From: Elymus sibiricus
Taxonomy: Eukaryota > Streptophyta > Magnoliopsida > Poales > Poaceae
Reading direction: 5' to 3'
Length of the DNA: 64,000 nucleotides
NCBI GenBank assembly: GCA_039707655.1
Contig: CM077676.1
Location: 429,017,379 to 429,081,378 of the forward strand
How positions within the stretch are numbered: the first letter of the stretch is position 1; each line of letters starts with the position of its first letter. This document shows positions 10,533-21,837 of this stretch, in pieces. The notes beneath the pieces are model-generated. The model worked only from the letters and a program-made list of their open reading frames with translations. It made no database searches and had not been told where the DNA came from. The translations under genes were made by a program, and so were the position numbers.

Positions 10533-13500
10533 CTATTTCTTCACGTGTGTCCCTTGCTTATTGCGCCATAACCATGGATAATCTTCATCATTTAACAGGA
10601 TGCTTTGGTCAGTCTTCACTCTGAAGGGAGAAATTTCATGAAACTTTTCATAATCTTCTGACATGTCTGTCTTGTCCTCCAATCCCACGATGTTTCTTTT
10701 CCCTGAACGAACTATGTGGCGCTTTGGCTCATCGTATGATGTATTCGCTTCCTTATCTTTTCTTTTTCTCGGTTTGGTAGACATGTCCTTCACATAGAAA
10801 ACCTGCACCACATCATTGGCTAGGACGAATGGTTCGTCTGTGTACCCAAGATTGTTGAGATCCACTGTTGTCATTCCGTACTGCGGGTCTACCTGTACCC
10901 CACCTCCTGACAGATTGACCCATTTGCACCGAAACAAAGGGACCTTAAAATCACGTCCATAGTCAAGTTCCCATATGTCCTCTATGTAACCATAATATGT
11001 GTCCTTTGCCCTATTGGTGTTTGTTGCATCAAAGCGGACACCACTGTTTTGGTTGGTGCTCTTTTTATCTTGGGCGATCGTGTAAAATGTATTCCCACTT
11101 ATCTCGTACCCTTGGAAAGTCAATACAGTCAAAGATGGTGTCCTGGCCAACAAGTACAGCTCATCTCCAACAGTGGTGTTACCCATGAGATGTGTTTGCA
11201 ACCAACCGCCGAAAGTCCCCATGTGTTCACGTGTAATCCAGTCGTCAGACTGCTCCGGGTGTTTGGAGCGTAGAATATTCTTGTGTTCATTGATATACGG
11301 GGCCACCAAGGTAGAATTTTGTAGAACTGTGTAGTGTGCTTGCGCCCAAGAATGCCCGTCCCTACATATTATTGAGTTCGGTCCTAGCGTGCCTTTTCCA
11401 CCCAGTCTCCCCTCATGCCGCGATTCAGGAACACCAATCGGCTTAAGGTCAGGAATAAAGTCAACACAAAACTCAATGACCTCCTCTGTTTGATGGCCCG
11501 TGGAGATGCTTCCTTCTGGCCTAGCACCGTTATGAACATATTTCTTTAAGACTCCCATGAACCTCTCAAAGGGGAACATATTGTGTAGAAATACAGGACC
11601 CAGAATTGCAATCTCGTCGACTAGGTGAACTAGGACGTGCGTCATAATATTGAAGAAGGATGGTCGGAACACCAACTCGAAACTGACAAGACATTGGACC
11701 AAATCATTCTGTAACCTTGGTAGGATTTCTGGATCGATTACCTTCTGAGAAATTGCATTGAGGAATGCACATAGCTTCACAATGGCTAATCGAAAAATTT
11801 CTGGTAGAAGCCCCCTCAATGCAACCGGAAGCAGTTGCGTCATAATCACGTGGCAGTCATGAGACTTTAGGTTCTGGAATTTTTTCTCTGCCATATTTAT
11901 TATTCCCTTTATATTCGACGAGAAGCCAGACGGGACCTTGATACTGAGCAGGCATTCAAAAAAAATCCTTCTCTGCTTTGGTAAGAGCGTAGCTGGCAGG
12001 ACCTTGATACTGCTTTGGATGCATGCCGTCTTTTTCGTTCATACGTTGCTGGTCCTCCCGTGCCTCCGGTGTATCTTTGGTCTTCCCATACATGCCCAAG
12101 AAGCCTAGCAGGTTCACGCAAAGATTCTTCGTCACGTGCATCACGTCGATTGCAGAGCGGACCTCTAGGTCTTTCCAATAGGGTAGGTCCCAAAATATAG
12201 ATTTCTTCTTCCACATGGGTGCGTGTCCGTCAGCGTCATTCGGAACAGATTGTCCGCCAGGACTCTTTCCAAAGATTACTTGTAAATCCTTGACCATATC
12301 AAGTATATCATCACCAGTACGGAGGACAGGCTTCTTCCGGTCATCTGCCTCACCTTTGAAATGCTTGCCTTTCTTTCTTAAGGCATGCTTGGTCGGAATA
12401 AATCGACGATATCCCAGGTACACATTCTTCTTACATTTATCCAAATATATACTTTCGATCTCATCTAAACAGTGTGTGCATATGTGGTATCCCTTGTTTG
12501 TCTGTCCTGAAAGGTTACTAAGAGCAGGCCAATCATTGATGGTTACAAACAGCAACGCTCGTAGGTCAAATTCCTGTTGTTTGTGCTCATCCCACACACG
12601 TACACCTTTTATGTTCCACAGCTGTAAAAGTTCTTCAACTAATGGCCTTAGGTACACATCAATGTCGTTGCCGGGTTGCTTAGGGCCTTGGATGAGCACT
12701 GGCATCATAATGAACTTCCGCTTCATGCACAACCAAGGAGGAAGGTTATAGATACATAGAGTCACAGGCCAAGTGCTATGATTGCTGCTCTGCTCCCCAA
12801 AAGGATTAATGCCATCTGCACTTAAACCAAACCATAAGTTCCTTGCGTCACCTGCAATGTCCGGCCACTTTCTCTCGATTTTTCTCCACTGCGACCCATC
12901 AGCGGGTACTCTCAACTTCCCGTCTTTCTTACGGTCTTCTTTGTGCCATCGCAACAACTTGGCATGATCTTTGTTTCTGAACAGATGTTTCAACTGTGGT
13001 ATTATAGGAGCATACCACATCACCTTGGCAGGAACCCTCTTCCTGGGGCGCTCGCCCTCAACATCAACAGGGTCATCTCGTCTGATCTTATACCGCAATG
13101 CACCGCATACCGGGCATGCATTCAAATTCTCGTACTCCTCACCGTGGTAAAGGATGCAGTCATTAGGGCATGCATGTATCTTCTGCACCTCTAATCCTAG
13201 AGGGCAGAGAACCTTCTTTGCTTCGTACGTACTGTCAGGCAATTCGTTATCCTTTGGAAGCTTCTTCTTCATTATTTTCAGTAGCTTCCCAAATCCCTTG
13301 TCAGATACACCATTCTCTGCCTTCCATTGCAGCAATTCCAGTGCAGTACCGAGCTTTGTGTTGCCATCTTCGCAATTTGGGTACAACCCTTTTTTGTGAT
13401 CCTCTAACATGCGATCGAACTTCAACTTCTCCCTTTCACTTTCGCATCCTCTCTGTGCATCAACAATGACCCGGCGAAGATCATCATCGGGCACATCTGG

Positions 13501-13832
13501 TGCCTCTTGATCTTCTGCTTCCCCCGTTGCAGTATCACCGAATTCCGGGAACATAGGATAGTTGTCATCATCCTCTTCTTCTTCGTTGTATTCCATCATA
13601 ACCCCTCTTTCTCCGTGCTTGGTCCAAATATTATAGTGTGGCATAAACCCTTCTTAAGCAGGTGGAAGTGAAGGGTTTTCGAGTCAGAGTAATCCTTCAT
13701 ATTCTCACAGACAGTACATGGACAATACATAAAGCCATTCTACTTGTTTGCCTCAGCCACATCGAGAAAATTATGCAGGCCCATAATGTAGTCGGAGGTG
13801 CGTCGGTCACCGTACATCCATTGCCGGTTCAT
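10533..13832 (-). pseudogene. TNP2-type CACTA transposase, CACTA-1 (broken)
   Basis: Encodes, in order, the transposase-associated N-terminal domain (MNRQWMYGDRR... with CPC.VC), the Transposase_Tnp2 core (GLSADGINPFG, LLFVTINDWPALSNLSGQ, CTHC), DUF4218 (SHDCHVIMTQLLPVALRG to FPFERFMG) and DUF4216 (VRFDATNTNRAKDTYYGYIEDIW...LANDVVQVFYV). It would cut and paste the element. Three lesions against CACTA-2: a TAG after VAEANK (about 13740), a 1-bp deletion near 13640, and an eight-T run at about 11949-11956 where seven would keep frame. The start chosen (13832) matches the MSRQWMY start of the other copy. Stop at 10533. Confidence 0.9.
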
Positions 13833-14059
13833 CTGCGTGCATTATATAATTAAGTATATCAAAAACCATTACAGAACATCATGAATAGAGAAATGACCAA
13901 ATTAATACAAGTTCATCATCACATTAAAACCAAAGTACAGTAGTGATCAAATGTTATTACTGAAAAAATAAATACATAAAGTTCATACATAGTTCTCATA
14001 GAACAACATACAGCTCTCTAGAGCATCTAATTAAAACATACATTGAAACTAACATACAA

Positions 14060-14503
14060 CTATGTAAAACATTTAAATGCAACAACAAATGCGATCAAAA
14101 TCGCAACTAAGGTAACAATTGATCCAACAGCATAATGATACCAAGCCTCATTATCAAATGCATATTTTCTAATCTTTCTAATCTTCAAGCGCATTGCATC
14201 CATCTGGATCTTGTGTAGATCGACGACATCGGCAACATGCAACTCCAATTTCATCTTCTCTTCTTTAACTCTTTTCAATTTTTCTTTCAAATAATTGTTT
14301 TCTTTTTCAACTAAATTTAACCTCTCGACAAGAGGGTCGGTTGGAATTTCCGGTTCACATACCTCCTAGATAAAGACATCTATGTCAAGTTGGTCGGCAT
14401 AATTGTCATAAATACTAAATGAAACAAATAGTTATAAAAGATAATATACCACATCCGAATCATAGACCGGACGAGAGCCGACGGGGGCGGATACCAAAAC
14501 CAT
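14060..14503 (-). CDS. Small coiled-coil/transmembrane protein of CACTA-1
   Basis: Two exons, 14503-14450 and 14365-14060, joined by a GT-AG intron in phase 0, giving 119 residues. The N-terminal 18 residues end PVYDSDV. A charged Lys/Glu-rich helix (about residues 35-85, LVEKENNYLKEKLKR...) suits a coiled coil, followed by a basic patch KIRKIRKY. A hydrophobic segment of about 22 residues (GSIVTLVAILIAFVVAFKC) ends at the C-terminus, like a tail anchor. The CACTA-2 copy has the same exons, lengths and phase. Its place before TNP2 suggests expression from the right-end promoter. Function unknown; I know no assigned role for such a protein in CACTA transposition. Confidence 0.7.
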
Positions 14504-14509
14504 GGCACT

Positions 14510-15070
14510 ATATAATAACAAACAATAATACAAGTAAGAAAATTATACAAGTAGCTATATAAATCATACAAGTAAGAATTTTTTCTTTAAAAAAAAGATA
14601 AGAACAAGAGGCTCACCACGGTGGTGCCGGCGACGAGATCGGCGCGGGCGATCGACGGCGGTGAGGACGGGGACGGGGACGGGACGGCACCCTACACATG
14701 TGCAAACTAAGAAGTTAATTTAAGCTCAAATTGTGCATCTAAATCAAATAAACTCACGCATACACTCCTCCACTAAAACCCACAAACCACACTACTTCTA
14801 GAGCATTTGAAATGAGCTAAACTAGCAGTGAGAGATGAAAGGATGAAGTTGCTAACTTTTTTAGAACACTTGGATAGTTGGTGCACCGCCAAATCTAGAC
14901 AAATCTTGGGGAAAATGAAGCTTGGAGGTCGAGCTTAGAGAGGAGAAAGCTTAAGTGTGGCTCGGGCATTTCATCAAACACCTCATGTGCATAGGAGGTG
15001 AGAACAGAGTAGCACACACCTCCCACACGCCGGCTGGCCAAAAAATAGAGGAGTGAGTGCGCAGGGGCGA
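14510..15070 (-). other. 5' leader region of the CACTA-1 right-end transcript
   Basis: No convincing protein. On the minus strand it reads from the TATA box near 15.08 kb through a GC-rich stretch ending in a GTGAGC donor at about 14615, then an intron reaching the ATG at 14503. It probably is the untranslated first exon of the small membrane-protein gene. CACTA-2 has the same arrangement at about 32760-33240. Confidence 0.4.
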
Positions 15071-15072
15071 GC

Positions 15073-15082
15073 ATATATATAA
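15073..15082 (-). promoter_or_regulatory. TATA box of right-end promoter, CACTA-1
   Basis: TTATATATAT on the minus strand, just inside the right sub-terminal repeat array. It is positioned to drive the small membrane-protein and TNP2 genes. Confidence 0.5.
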
Positions 15083-15087
15083 GCACC

Positions 15088-15345
15088 TTTTTAGTCCCGG
15101 TTGGTGTCTGGAACCGGGACTAAAGGTCAGTCTTTAGTCCCGGTTCCAGACACCAACCGGGACTAAAGGGGTTGCGCCAGGAGCGAGGCCCTTTAGTCCC
15201 GGTTGGTGGCTGGAACCGGGACTAAAGGTCCCAGCCGAACCGGGACTAGTGCCTGCCGAGGCCCGGCCGGCGTCCTGGCCGCTCGAACCGGGACTGATGC
15301 ACGCATTAGTCCCGGTTCGTAAGTCGACCGGGACTGTTGCTCTGA
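15088..15345. repeat. CACTA-1 right sub-terminal repeat array
   Basis: Inverted and direct copies of TTTAGTCCCGGTT with spacers such as GGTGTCTGGAACC. Presumed transposase binding region and upstream part of the right-end promoter. Confidence 0.85.
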
Positions 15346-15380
15346 TCTGGCAAAAACCAATGCCCTGTTTTCTACTAGTG

Positions 15381-15781
15381 CCTCGTGAACCCAGAGCTCA
15401 CACCCGTCTAGGCCCTCAACCGGTCGAAGACCACGGTGGAGACGAGCAAGCGCCGTCTCCACCGCCTCAATGAGGAGATGGCGAAGTACGGCCAGGAGTG
15501 GTCTCTCCGCAAGATTGCCGCCGCAGCCGCTTCCGGCAACTCCCGCCGCCCGTCTCTCCCACCGCAGACGTTTACGGTGGCCGCGGCAGAACTGCGCAGG
15601 GATGAACGAGCAAGTGTAGAAGATAATCTGCGAGCGCTAGGCCGCGGCAAGGAAGCCATGTCGCGACCCGCGCCCTACCGCCTCCAAGCCCGTCTCCAAT
15701 GACTCCGACAATGCCGACGGAGGTGCCGCCGGCCAGCCCAGGATGGCGTACGAGGTCACCATCAATTATAGGGTAGCTTAA
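15381..15781 (+). pseudogene. 3' part of the open reading frame split by CACTA-1
   Basis: Continues in the phase of 1045-1373: ILVNPELTPV, then TAG (15409-15411), then ALNRSKTTVETSKRRLHRL...KYGQEWSLRKIAAAAASG...LPPQTFTVAAAELRRDERASVEDNLRAL. The frame then runs to TGA at about 15703, while a shifted frame gives GQPRMAYEVTINYRVA and TAA at 15779-15781, so a frameshift near 15660-15690 is possible. Product unrecognised, basic and Ala-rich. One stop plus a likely frameshift mark it as a relic. Confidence 0.5.
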
Positions 15782-16194
15782 CATTTTTTTAGTTCGCCGG
15801 ACAAAATATCGTCCGATTTTATGTAAAAATTATCCAAGTTCCCATGAAAATCATCCGGTTTGTTTAAATTTGCATCAAATTTGTCTATTTCATTAAATTC
15901 CATGGAATTTGACCGGACATTTTGCGGGCAGCTTTGGATGGCTGGCTCTCGCATCAGTGTTCGCAGATTGGTCCCCATCGGTCCGCAAACTGATACTGTG
16001 TCCGGTTTGGGGGTCAGTATTGAAGATGCCCTTAGTTTACAGAGAAAGTAGCTCTTTGTCGACGCAAACAAAAATAGTTTACTAGCAGCTTGCAAGATAT
16101 ATTGAAACACGTCCATCTGTATTATTTGATTGTTGTTTCTCAGATATATTGAAATGTTATCGTGTGCTTTTTCTAGAAAAGAATCCTCCACAAC

Positions 16195-16770
16195 AAGTTT
16201 ACCGTCGTCGTCTAGGGTGAAGTTCTTTGGGTGGCTCCTTTGCCATCGTCGCGTTCAGACTCCTGATGTCCTCCTAAAAAAGGCATCCTTGCTGTGGAAG
16301 ATTGTGGCTGCCCATTTGCGGCAATGCCCCGCAGACCATCACCTTTTGTTGCACTGCCCCTTCGCCGCCCGGTTCTAGGATTTTCTCGGTCTACCTCGGG
16401 GTGTCGTCGACGCTGCATCACCCCCCATGAGCTGCCTGCCGTCGCGATTGTTCCTGTGCGGACTTCGCCAAATTTCTACTGTTGTGCTACTGGTGGCTTT
16501 GGAAGCACCGAAACGGGGTGGTCTTCAATGGCGACACCCCATTTCTCCCGCGTGTGTGCCGTGTTGACGCGATCCTGTGGCGCCAATGTCCTCCGGCTGA
16601 TCACCGTGGTGATGTTGACTCGTCGCTCTCCCGCTTTGCTTCTAGTAGTGGCTAAAAGTGTGTTTGTCGCTCCCTCTGTAAAGGACTCTCTATATTGGCA
16701 TTTGGCCCTTCACGTATATGGAAAATTCAGGTGGGGAAGCTCTCCCCACTTTGAAAATTCCAAAAAAAAA
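16195..16770 (+). pseudogene. LINE 3' fragment (reverse-transcriptase zinc-binding region)
   Basis: RVKFFGWLLCHRRVQTPDVLL followed by degraded frames with LLLHCPFAARF and YWWLWKHRNGVVF resembles the zf-RVT region and C-terminal tail downstream of LINE reverse transcriptases. Frameshifts break it. It ends in nine A (16761-16769), consistent with a LINE poly-A tail. Severely 5'-truncated. Confidence 0.6.
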
Positions 16771-16806
16771 GTAATTTCATAGGTTTTTAGAGTATTAGAA
16801 TCCTTA

Positions 16807-17290
16807 GGTCCTATGTTGGTCGTTTGATTCATAGGATCGAATCCTATAGCGAATCTTTTAAGGAATCATGTGTACTACATTTCATAAAAAATCTAGCATC
16901 CACTTGAACTTTTTTTTTTTTACAATTTCTTTATTTTTCTCATGGCATCAAACACTCTATGCTAATCCTATATGATTCAAGTGGACCTGCCACTCTTATC
17001 TAGTATATTTCCTATTAATGCATTTTGAGAATCACGCGAATCAAAGAGGGCCTAATAGTTTGATTCATAGAACTGATTCCTATATAAAATTTTCTAAGGA
17101 TTTCTTTGTACCACATTCCATTGGGACTTTAGCATCCACTTAAACCTCTTTAAAACAATCCTTTGTTTTTCTATGATGCAATCAAGCAAACCAAAATCCT
17201 ATATGAATGAGATGAGTATGACATTCCTATCATATTTTTTCATCTATTCCCACGTTTTTAAAGTCGTGCGAGTCAAAGTGGCCCTAACCG
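16807..17290. repeat. Two adjacent MITE-like repeats
   Basis: Two related units (about 16807-17052 and 17053-17287). Each starts near GTTTGATTCATAGGA/GAACTGATTCC, contains TAGCATCCACTT and ATCCTATATGA, and ends CG.G.GA.TCAAAG.GGGCC followed by TAA. The ends are roughly inverted (GGTCCTATGTTGGTCGTTTGATTC against GGCCCTCTTTGATTCGC). A TTA/TAA flank would fit Harbinger-type MITEs, but exact boundaries are unclear. Confidence 0.45.
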
Positions 17291-18954
17291 ATGCAAACTT
17301 TTTGGTGTACCATCATATGGCATACGAATAATTTTAAATATTGGTTATTGAATGGAGGCGATCTAACAGTTGAGATTGAGGTGGAAAATCCGAGTGGTGC
17401 CGGCCTTTGAATATACTGTTCACTACACAAGATTCTGCCATGAGTGATATCTACAAGATTCTGCTTGAATTTAAGTATAATGCATATGGATATATGTCAA
17501 TCAGCTTGTCTTCAATCAAACTCAGAACGGCTCCCACGAAGATGGTGGTCACCCCCCTGAATGCCTTCTCCTGATCAGGAGCAATTTGTTCCCACGGGAA
17601 TGACACCAGCCGCCCAGAACACGTTCATCCCTGTAAGCCACAAGGTAGTTTTAGTCTGCCAACGCTTGAAATCTGTCCTCGTAAACGGGACCAGTTTAAA
17701 TGTTGCAGCAAAGTCTTGAATCGAAAAGTGTCTAAAATAAGTTTTTGGATTGTTGTAAATATTAGCACTTTAGTGATTGATTTAATCTCTAAGCAAATCA
17801 TGAGCATGGCAAAACCGGTATGAAGCTCATACCAAAATATTAAATATATATGAGCCTGGGCAGAACATAGAATCGAAATATCTATGAACACAACACACCC
17901 ATAGTGTGCGCAAATCTTCAAACAATGACACTTTTACGTACCTAAGCACGACCCGCACACACACTTTGGGAAATCACTGTTGTGGCATCAGAAATACTCT
18001 GCCATGGCACCATTTCTGAAATCGCCGCCATAGCGACCAAATAACACCATCATGGCGACAAAAACACAAAATGGGTGTTATGCATCAAACTTCTCAGAAA
18101 ATTGCATATAATCTGTTTATGTCATTTTCATGCATTATAACAAAATTTAAAATTGGTATTTAGGACTCTTTCGTACTTAATTATCCATTTGTTTCCTCCG
18201 CTAAAAAGATTCACATATATCTTTATTTTATTGTTTACAATGAAAAATACTTACGACTTCTGATTTGTTCTAGATTGTCCTATGCTTTAATTCCCCTAAG
18301 TGTTTTCTTCCAAAATAATTGCCATTTATTTTTATCTTACGTGTTTTCTTGTTTTGGATTAAGTTTATGTTAGCACCTTTCGAAAGTATTTTCTTTGCGG
18401 ACGGAGAAATGAACTATTCTTATACATTTATACATTTCACATAGGTTTAATGTAGAATATAAGACATACTAATCTAACATTCCGTAGCTACGATTTGCTC
18501 TTCAATGGATGAACAGTAGAAATTAAATCTACACCTTATACTTGGTGCATAGTTCAATCCAAATTTGCACGCCTACTAATCCTAATGACGTATGTCGACA
18601 TTCGGTCATACATTGGTTATCCAAACTCTCACGTGAAAAGGCACACGTATCTTACTGGTATACACACCGAAACACGACTGAATAGCCAAGGATATTCCGA
18701 TTGTGTCCTCCGGTGCCAGCGTGAGGCACGGGAGAAATAATGGAGGTCCGGCCCTGGGATCCGCGGCTCTGCTGAATGTGACTACTTCTTCTCCATACCG
18801 TTGGTCCATTGGGATCATGGCCTAGATGACTTCCTGTCCGCGATCGACCACGGCATGCTGGCTTCGGCGGCGCGCCATCAGCCCATCCGGGAGGAAGAAG
18901 AAGACCGGCCCACATGAACATGGATACGGTTTTTTCCGGAGCCGTTTGTACTGC
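17291..18954. other. No recognised feature
   Basis: AT-moderate DNA with short open frames only. The minus strand at about 18650-18950 has longer open frames (for example SMFMWAGLLLPPGWADG) with no recognisable domain. It ends at the poly-A tail of the minus-strand LINE. Confidence 0.5.
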
Positions 18955-18989
18955 TTTTTTTTTGGGGAATGCTATCATGGCTTACTTTA

Positions 18990-21019
18990 TTAAATTAAAT
19001 CACACTTACATCGTCAATCAACAGCGACATAATAAAACTAGGTGGATCATCAGCCCACACACGACTATCTAGATTACATTCATGGGCAAGTGTATGCGCG
19101 GGGAAATATCAGGTGCTACCATGCCTTAGGTGATATCATGATACGGGCTCTTGGGAGCCGTGGCACCTGAGAAGCTACTGTATCTGTGCGCAATTTTGAG
19201 ACTCTCGGATGGGTTTTTTGCAAAATGTTCAAGAGCTTCCGGGAGCCGTCAGATCTGAGATCCAACGGCCAAGAAGCGCATATCACGGTAGCACCTAAGA
19301 ACCGGTAGCACCTGATATTTTCCCGTGTATGCGCTACCCGATTTGCTTCCCTTGGACAGTGCATAAATAAGATTTTGTCAAAAGAGCTCGCCTGAATACG
19401 AATGTCTTTGGATATCAGGGCATCAACTGTCGCAGAGAAACCACCTTCCTGAAGAGTATCAATAACTCCTGCACAATCAGACTGAATAACTAATTTCTGA
19501 CAGCCTATTTGATTTGCAAGATGAATTCCATCTAGAACTGCTTGAGCTTCAGCTGTTGCCGCGTCAAGCGCAAAAGGAATGAGCTTGGAACCCGCGCCTA
19601 CAAATCTTCCTTTATCATCTCTGATTACCACACCTGTAGCTCCTGACCTCATATTAATATCGTACTTAGCATCAACATTTGCAGAGACAAAGCCCTCGGA
19701 TGCCCAATGCCAAGTACTTGATCTTGGATGAATCTCTTTCCCTCGTGCTTTCGTGAAACTATATACCAAGACTTGAATTGACATCACCGCTTGTGATAAA
19801 GATTGCACGGTTTCTGCATGGACTGTTTGTCTTCGTCTCCACCAAATATACCAAGCGGCCGTTATGATTGTTTCTCTCAAAAACTTCACTGATGCATCAA
19901 TTGGGACCCTGAACTTTCCAGCCATCAGATAATCAAGCACTGCACTACCTGACCGATCTATCTCACATGCTTCAGTAACCACCTCCATCAGGCCAATTTT
20001 CCACCAAATGCCTTTTGCTTCCTCACATTGAAAAATAACATGTTTTATGTCTTCACAAAAATTCTTACAGACCGGACACGTACCGTTGTTCATTATATGG
20101 CGATTAACCAGAACATCATAACAGGGAAGAATCCCATGTAAACATTTCCAAGTAAAAATTTTCACTTTTGCTGGTACAATGCACTTCCAAAGATCTCTCC
20201 AAACCATGTTCAAACCTGAAGATCCTGTTCCATCAGATCTTTGCAAGGAGACACCAAAGGTAGACTCCCACTCCATGTGGTATGCAGAACGAACAGAAAA
20301 GAAGTCATTCTTACTGAATTTCCATGCCACAAAATCACCCATTCCATTCTGACTCAACAGAATCGCTAGGATTTGTCTTGCGTCAACCTCCCAAAAAATG
20401 GATCGAATTAAGTCAGCATCCCATACTCCTAAACTAGGATCAATCAGTTCATAGACATGTTTTAGCAAACAGTGACCTTTGGGCGTCAAAATCCTTCCAT
20501 TATTACTACATGGTAGCCATGCATCCTCCCAAATATCAATTTGCTGACCATCTCCGACACGCCAGATAGCTTCCTTGTTAAATGTATTGAGCCCTGACAA
20601 TATACTCTGCCAAGTAAAAGATGATCCTGATTTAAGTTTAGCATTAAGAATCTTGCGTCAGGATAGTACTTACTTCTCAAAACTCTTGCACACAAGCTGT
20701 CCGGAGCCTCAATTAATCTCCATATTTGTTTAGCTAACATAGCTAAATTAAAACAGTGAGGATCTCTAAACCCCATTCCTCCTATCTCTTTTGGAACACA
20801 AAGCGTCCACCAGGCAAACTAGTGCATCTTCTTATTACTGATGTCATCACCCCACCAACACTGCGCTATTGCATCCGTAATTCGTTTACATATATTTTTT
20901 GGAACCCTGAATACAGACATTGCATATGCCGGAAGAGCTTGGGCTACAGCTTTAAGCAGAACCTCTTTACCTCCAATGGATAATGTTTTCTCTTTCCAAT
21001 CTTGAACTAGTTGACAAAC
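18990..21019 (-). pseudogene. LINE reverse-transcriptase C-terminal and RNase H coding part
   Basis: Reads VCQLVQDWKEKTLSIGGKEVLLK and GGMGFRDPHCFNLAMLAKQIWR, then the zinc-binding region (IVPAKVKIFTWKCLHGILP...CPVCKNFCEDIKHVIFQC). The RNase H domain follows (NVDAKYD, AEAQAVLDGIHLA, IQSDCAGVIDTL, CPREANRVAH). The frame is interrupted in RNase H by the MITE at 19100-19324, after which LAHECNLDSRVWADDPP resumes. Frames also shift near 20600-20800. Non-functional. Confidence 0.85.
19100..19324. mobile_element. Mutator-type MITE, 225 bp
   Basis: Terminal inverted repeats GGGAAATATCAGGTGCTACC (19101-19120) and its inverse with one extra base (19304-19324). It is flanked by the direct duplication GTGTATGCGC (19090-19099 and 19325-19334). 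A duplication of 9-10 bp indicates the Mutator superfamily. No coding capacity. The interior also repeats AGGTGCTACC-like motifs in inverted order, so most of it can fold. Confidence 0.85.
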
Positions 21020-21372
21020 TCTATTGTGACGCCCCCGACTTAATCGTGCACTAATCATACACGCAAATGCACACGATCAAGTCTAAGGAATCACTTGAAG
21101 ATAGCACAACACAACTCTAAACACAAATAAAATAATACAAGCTTTATATTACAAGCCAGGGGCCTCGAGGGCTCGAATACATAAGCTCGAGTCATACAAG
21201 CATCAGCGGAAGCATTAGATATCTGAGTACAGACATAAAAGTTAAACAGATAGGCCTTAAGAAGGCGGGGCAAAACAACGACACTGGATCGAAAGACGCA
21301 GACCTCCTGCCTGGGTGCCTTCTATCTACTCCTGGTCGTCGGCGGCCTCCACGTACACTAGTGGAGAAACGG

Positions 21373-21592
21373 CCTTTAGTCCCGGTTGGGAAGGGCCTTT
21401 AGTCCCGGTTCACCAACCGGGACTAATAAATCGGGACTAAAGGCCCCCACCCTTTAGTCCCGGTTGGCCACGACCCGGGACTAAATCCCTGCCACGTGGC
21501 CGGCAGCGCGCGCCGGGGGCTGGGGACCTTTAGTCCCGGTTGGTGACACCTTTAGTCCCGGTTGGTGACACCAACCGGGACTAAAGGTTAGG
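21373..21592. repeat. CACTA-2 left sub-terminal repeat array
   Basis: Direct and inverted TTTAGTCCCGGTT copies, followed by a tract of GGGGTTTAGGG-like sequence also found at the same place in CACTA-1 (about 1690-1730). Confidence 0.85.
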
Positions 21593-21837
21593 GGTTTAGG
21601 GGTTTAGGGTTTATTGTTTATTTTTCCTTTTCATTTTGTGTTTTCCATTTAATTCTTTTTCATTTCAAACATATTTTATGCTACTACATACTGTACACGT
21701 TATGCATATATAATAGAATTTCTCGTAGAACCAATCATATATCATAGAATTTCTCGTACGACCATGCATACACATATATATATACAATTTGGTATATACA
21801 ATTTCTCCTACAATTTGCAGATCATTACATGCAGGCA

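Larger units (their letters stand above)
1374..15380 (-). mobile_element. CACTA-1 (En/Spm-type DNA transposon), 14.0 kb
   Basis: Both ends carry the perfect 20-bp inverted repeat CACTAGTAGAAAACAGGGCA (1374-1393 and, inverted, 15361-15380). A 3-bp duplication CCT flanks it (1371-1373 and 15381-15383). Next to each end lie arrays of TTTAGTCCCGGTT in both orientations, the presumed sub-terminal transposase binding sites. From the right end, all on the minus strand, come a small membrane-protein gene, a TNP2 transposase pseudogene and an accessory pseudogene with a Ulp1-like C-terminus. The element cannot be autonomous as read: transposase and accessory gene both carry stops and frameshifts. About 1.3 kb (roughly 9105-10395) is extra relative to CACTA-2. 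Confidence 0.93.
477..16031. mobile_element. PIF/Harbinger-like element interrupted by CACTA-1
   Basis: The left end reads GGTCATCTTTAACACGGACC and the inverse of the right end reads GGGCATCTTCAATACTGACC, so the ends are imperfect inverted repeats. Both ends are flanked by TTA (474-476 and 16032-16034), the target duplication of PIF/Harbinger elements. Without CACTA-1 and its 3-bp duplication the element would be about 1.55 kb. It carries a GC-rich decayed reading frame but no recognisable DDE transposase, so it would be non-autonomous. The alternative is two unrelated Harbinger ends. The matching ends, the matching TTA and the reading frame crossing the CACTA site favour one element. Confidence 0.6.

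Noticed and set aside
16294..16782. A 162-residue ORF as an intact gene
   Set aside because: It is a shifted frame over a degraded LINE zf-RVT region ending in a poly-A tail.
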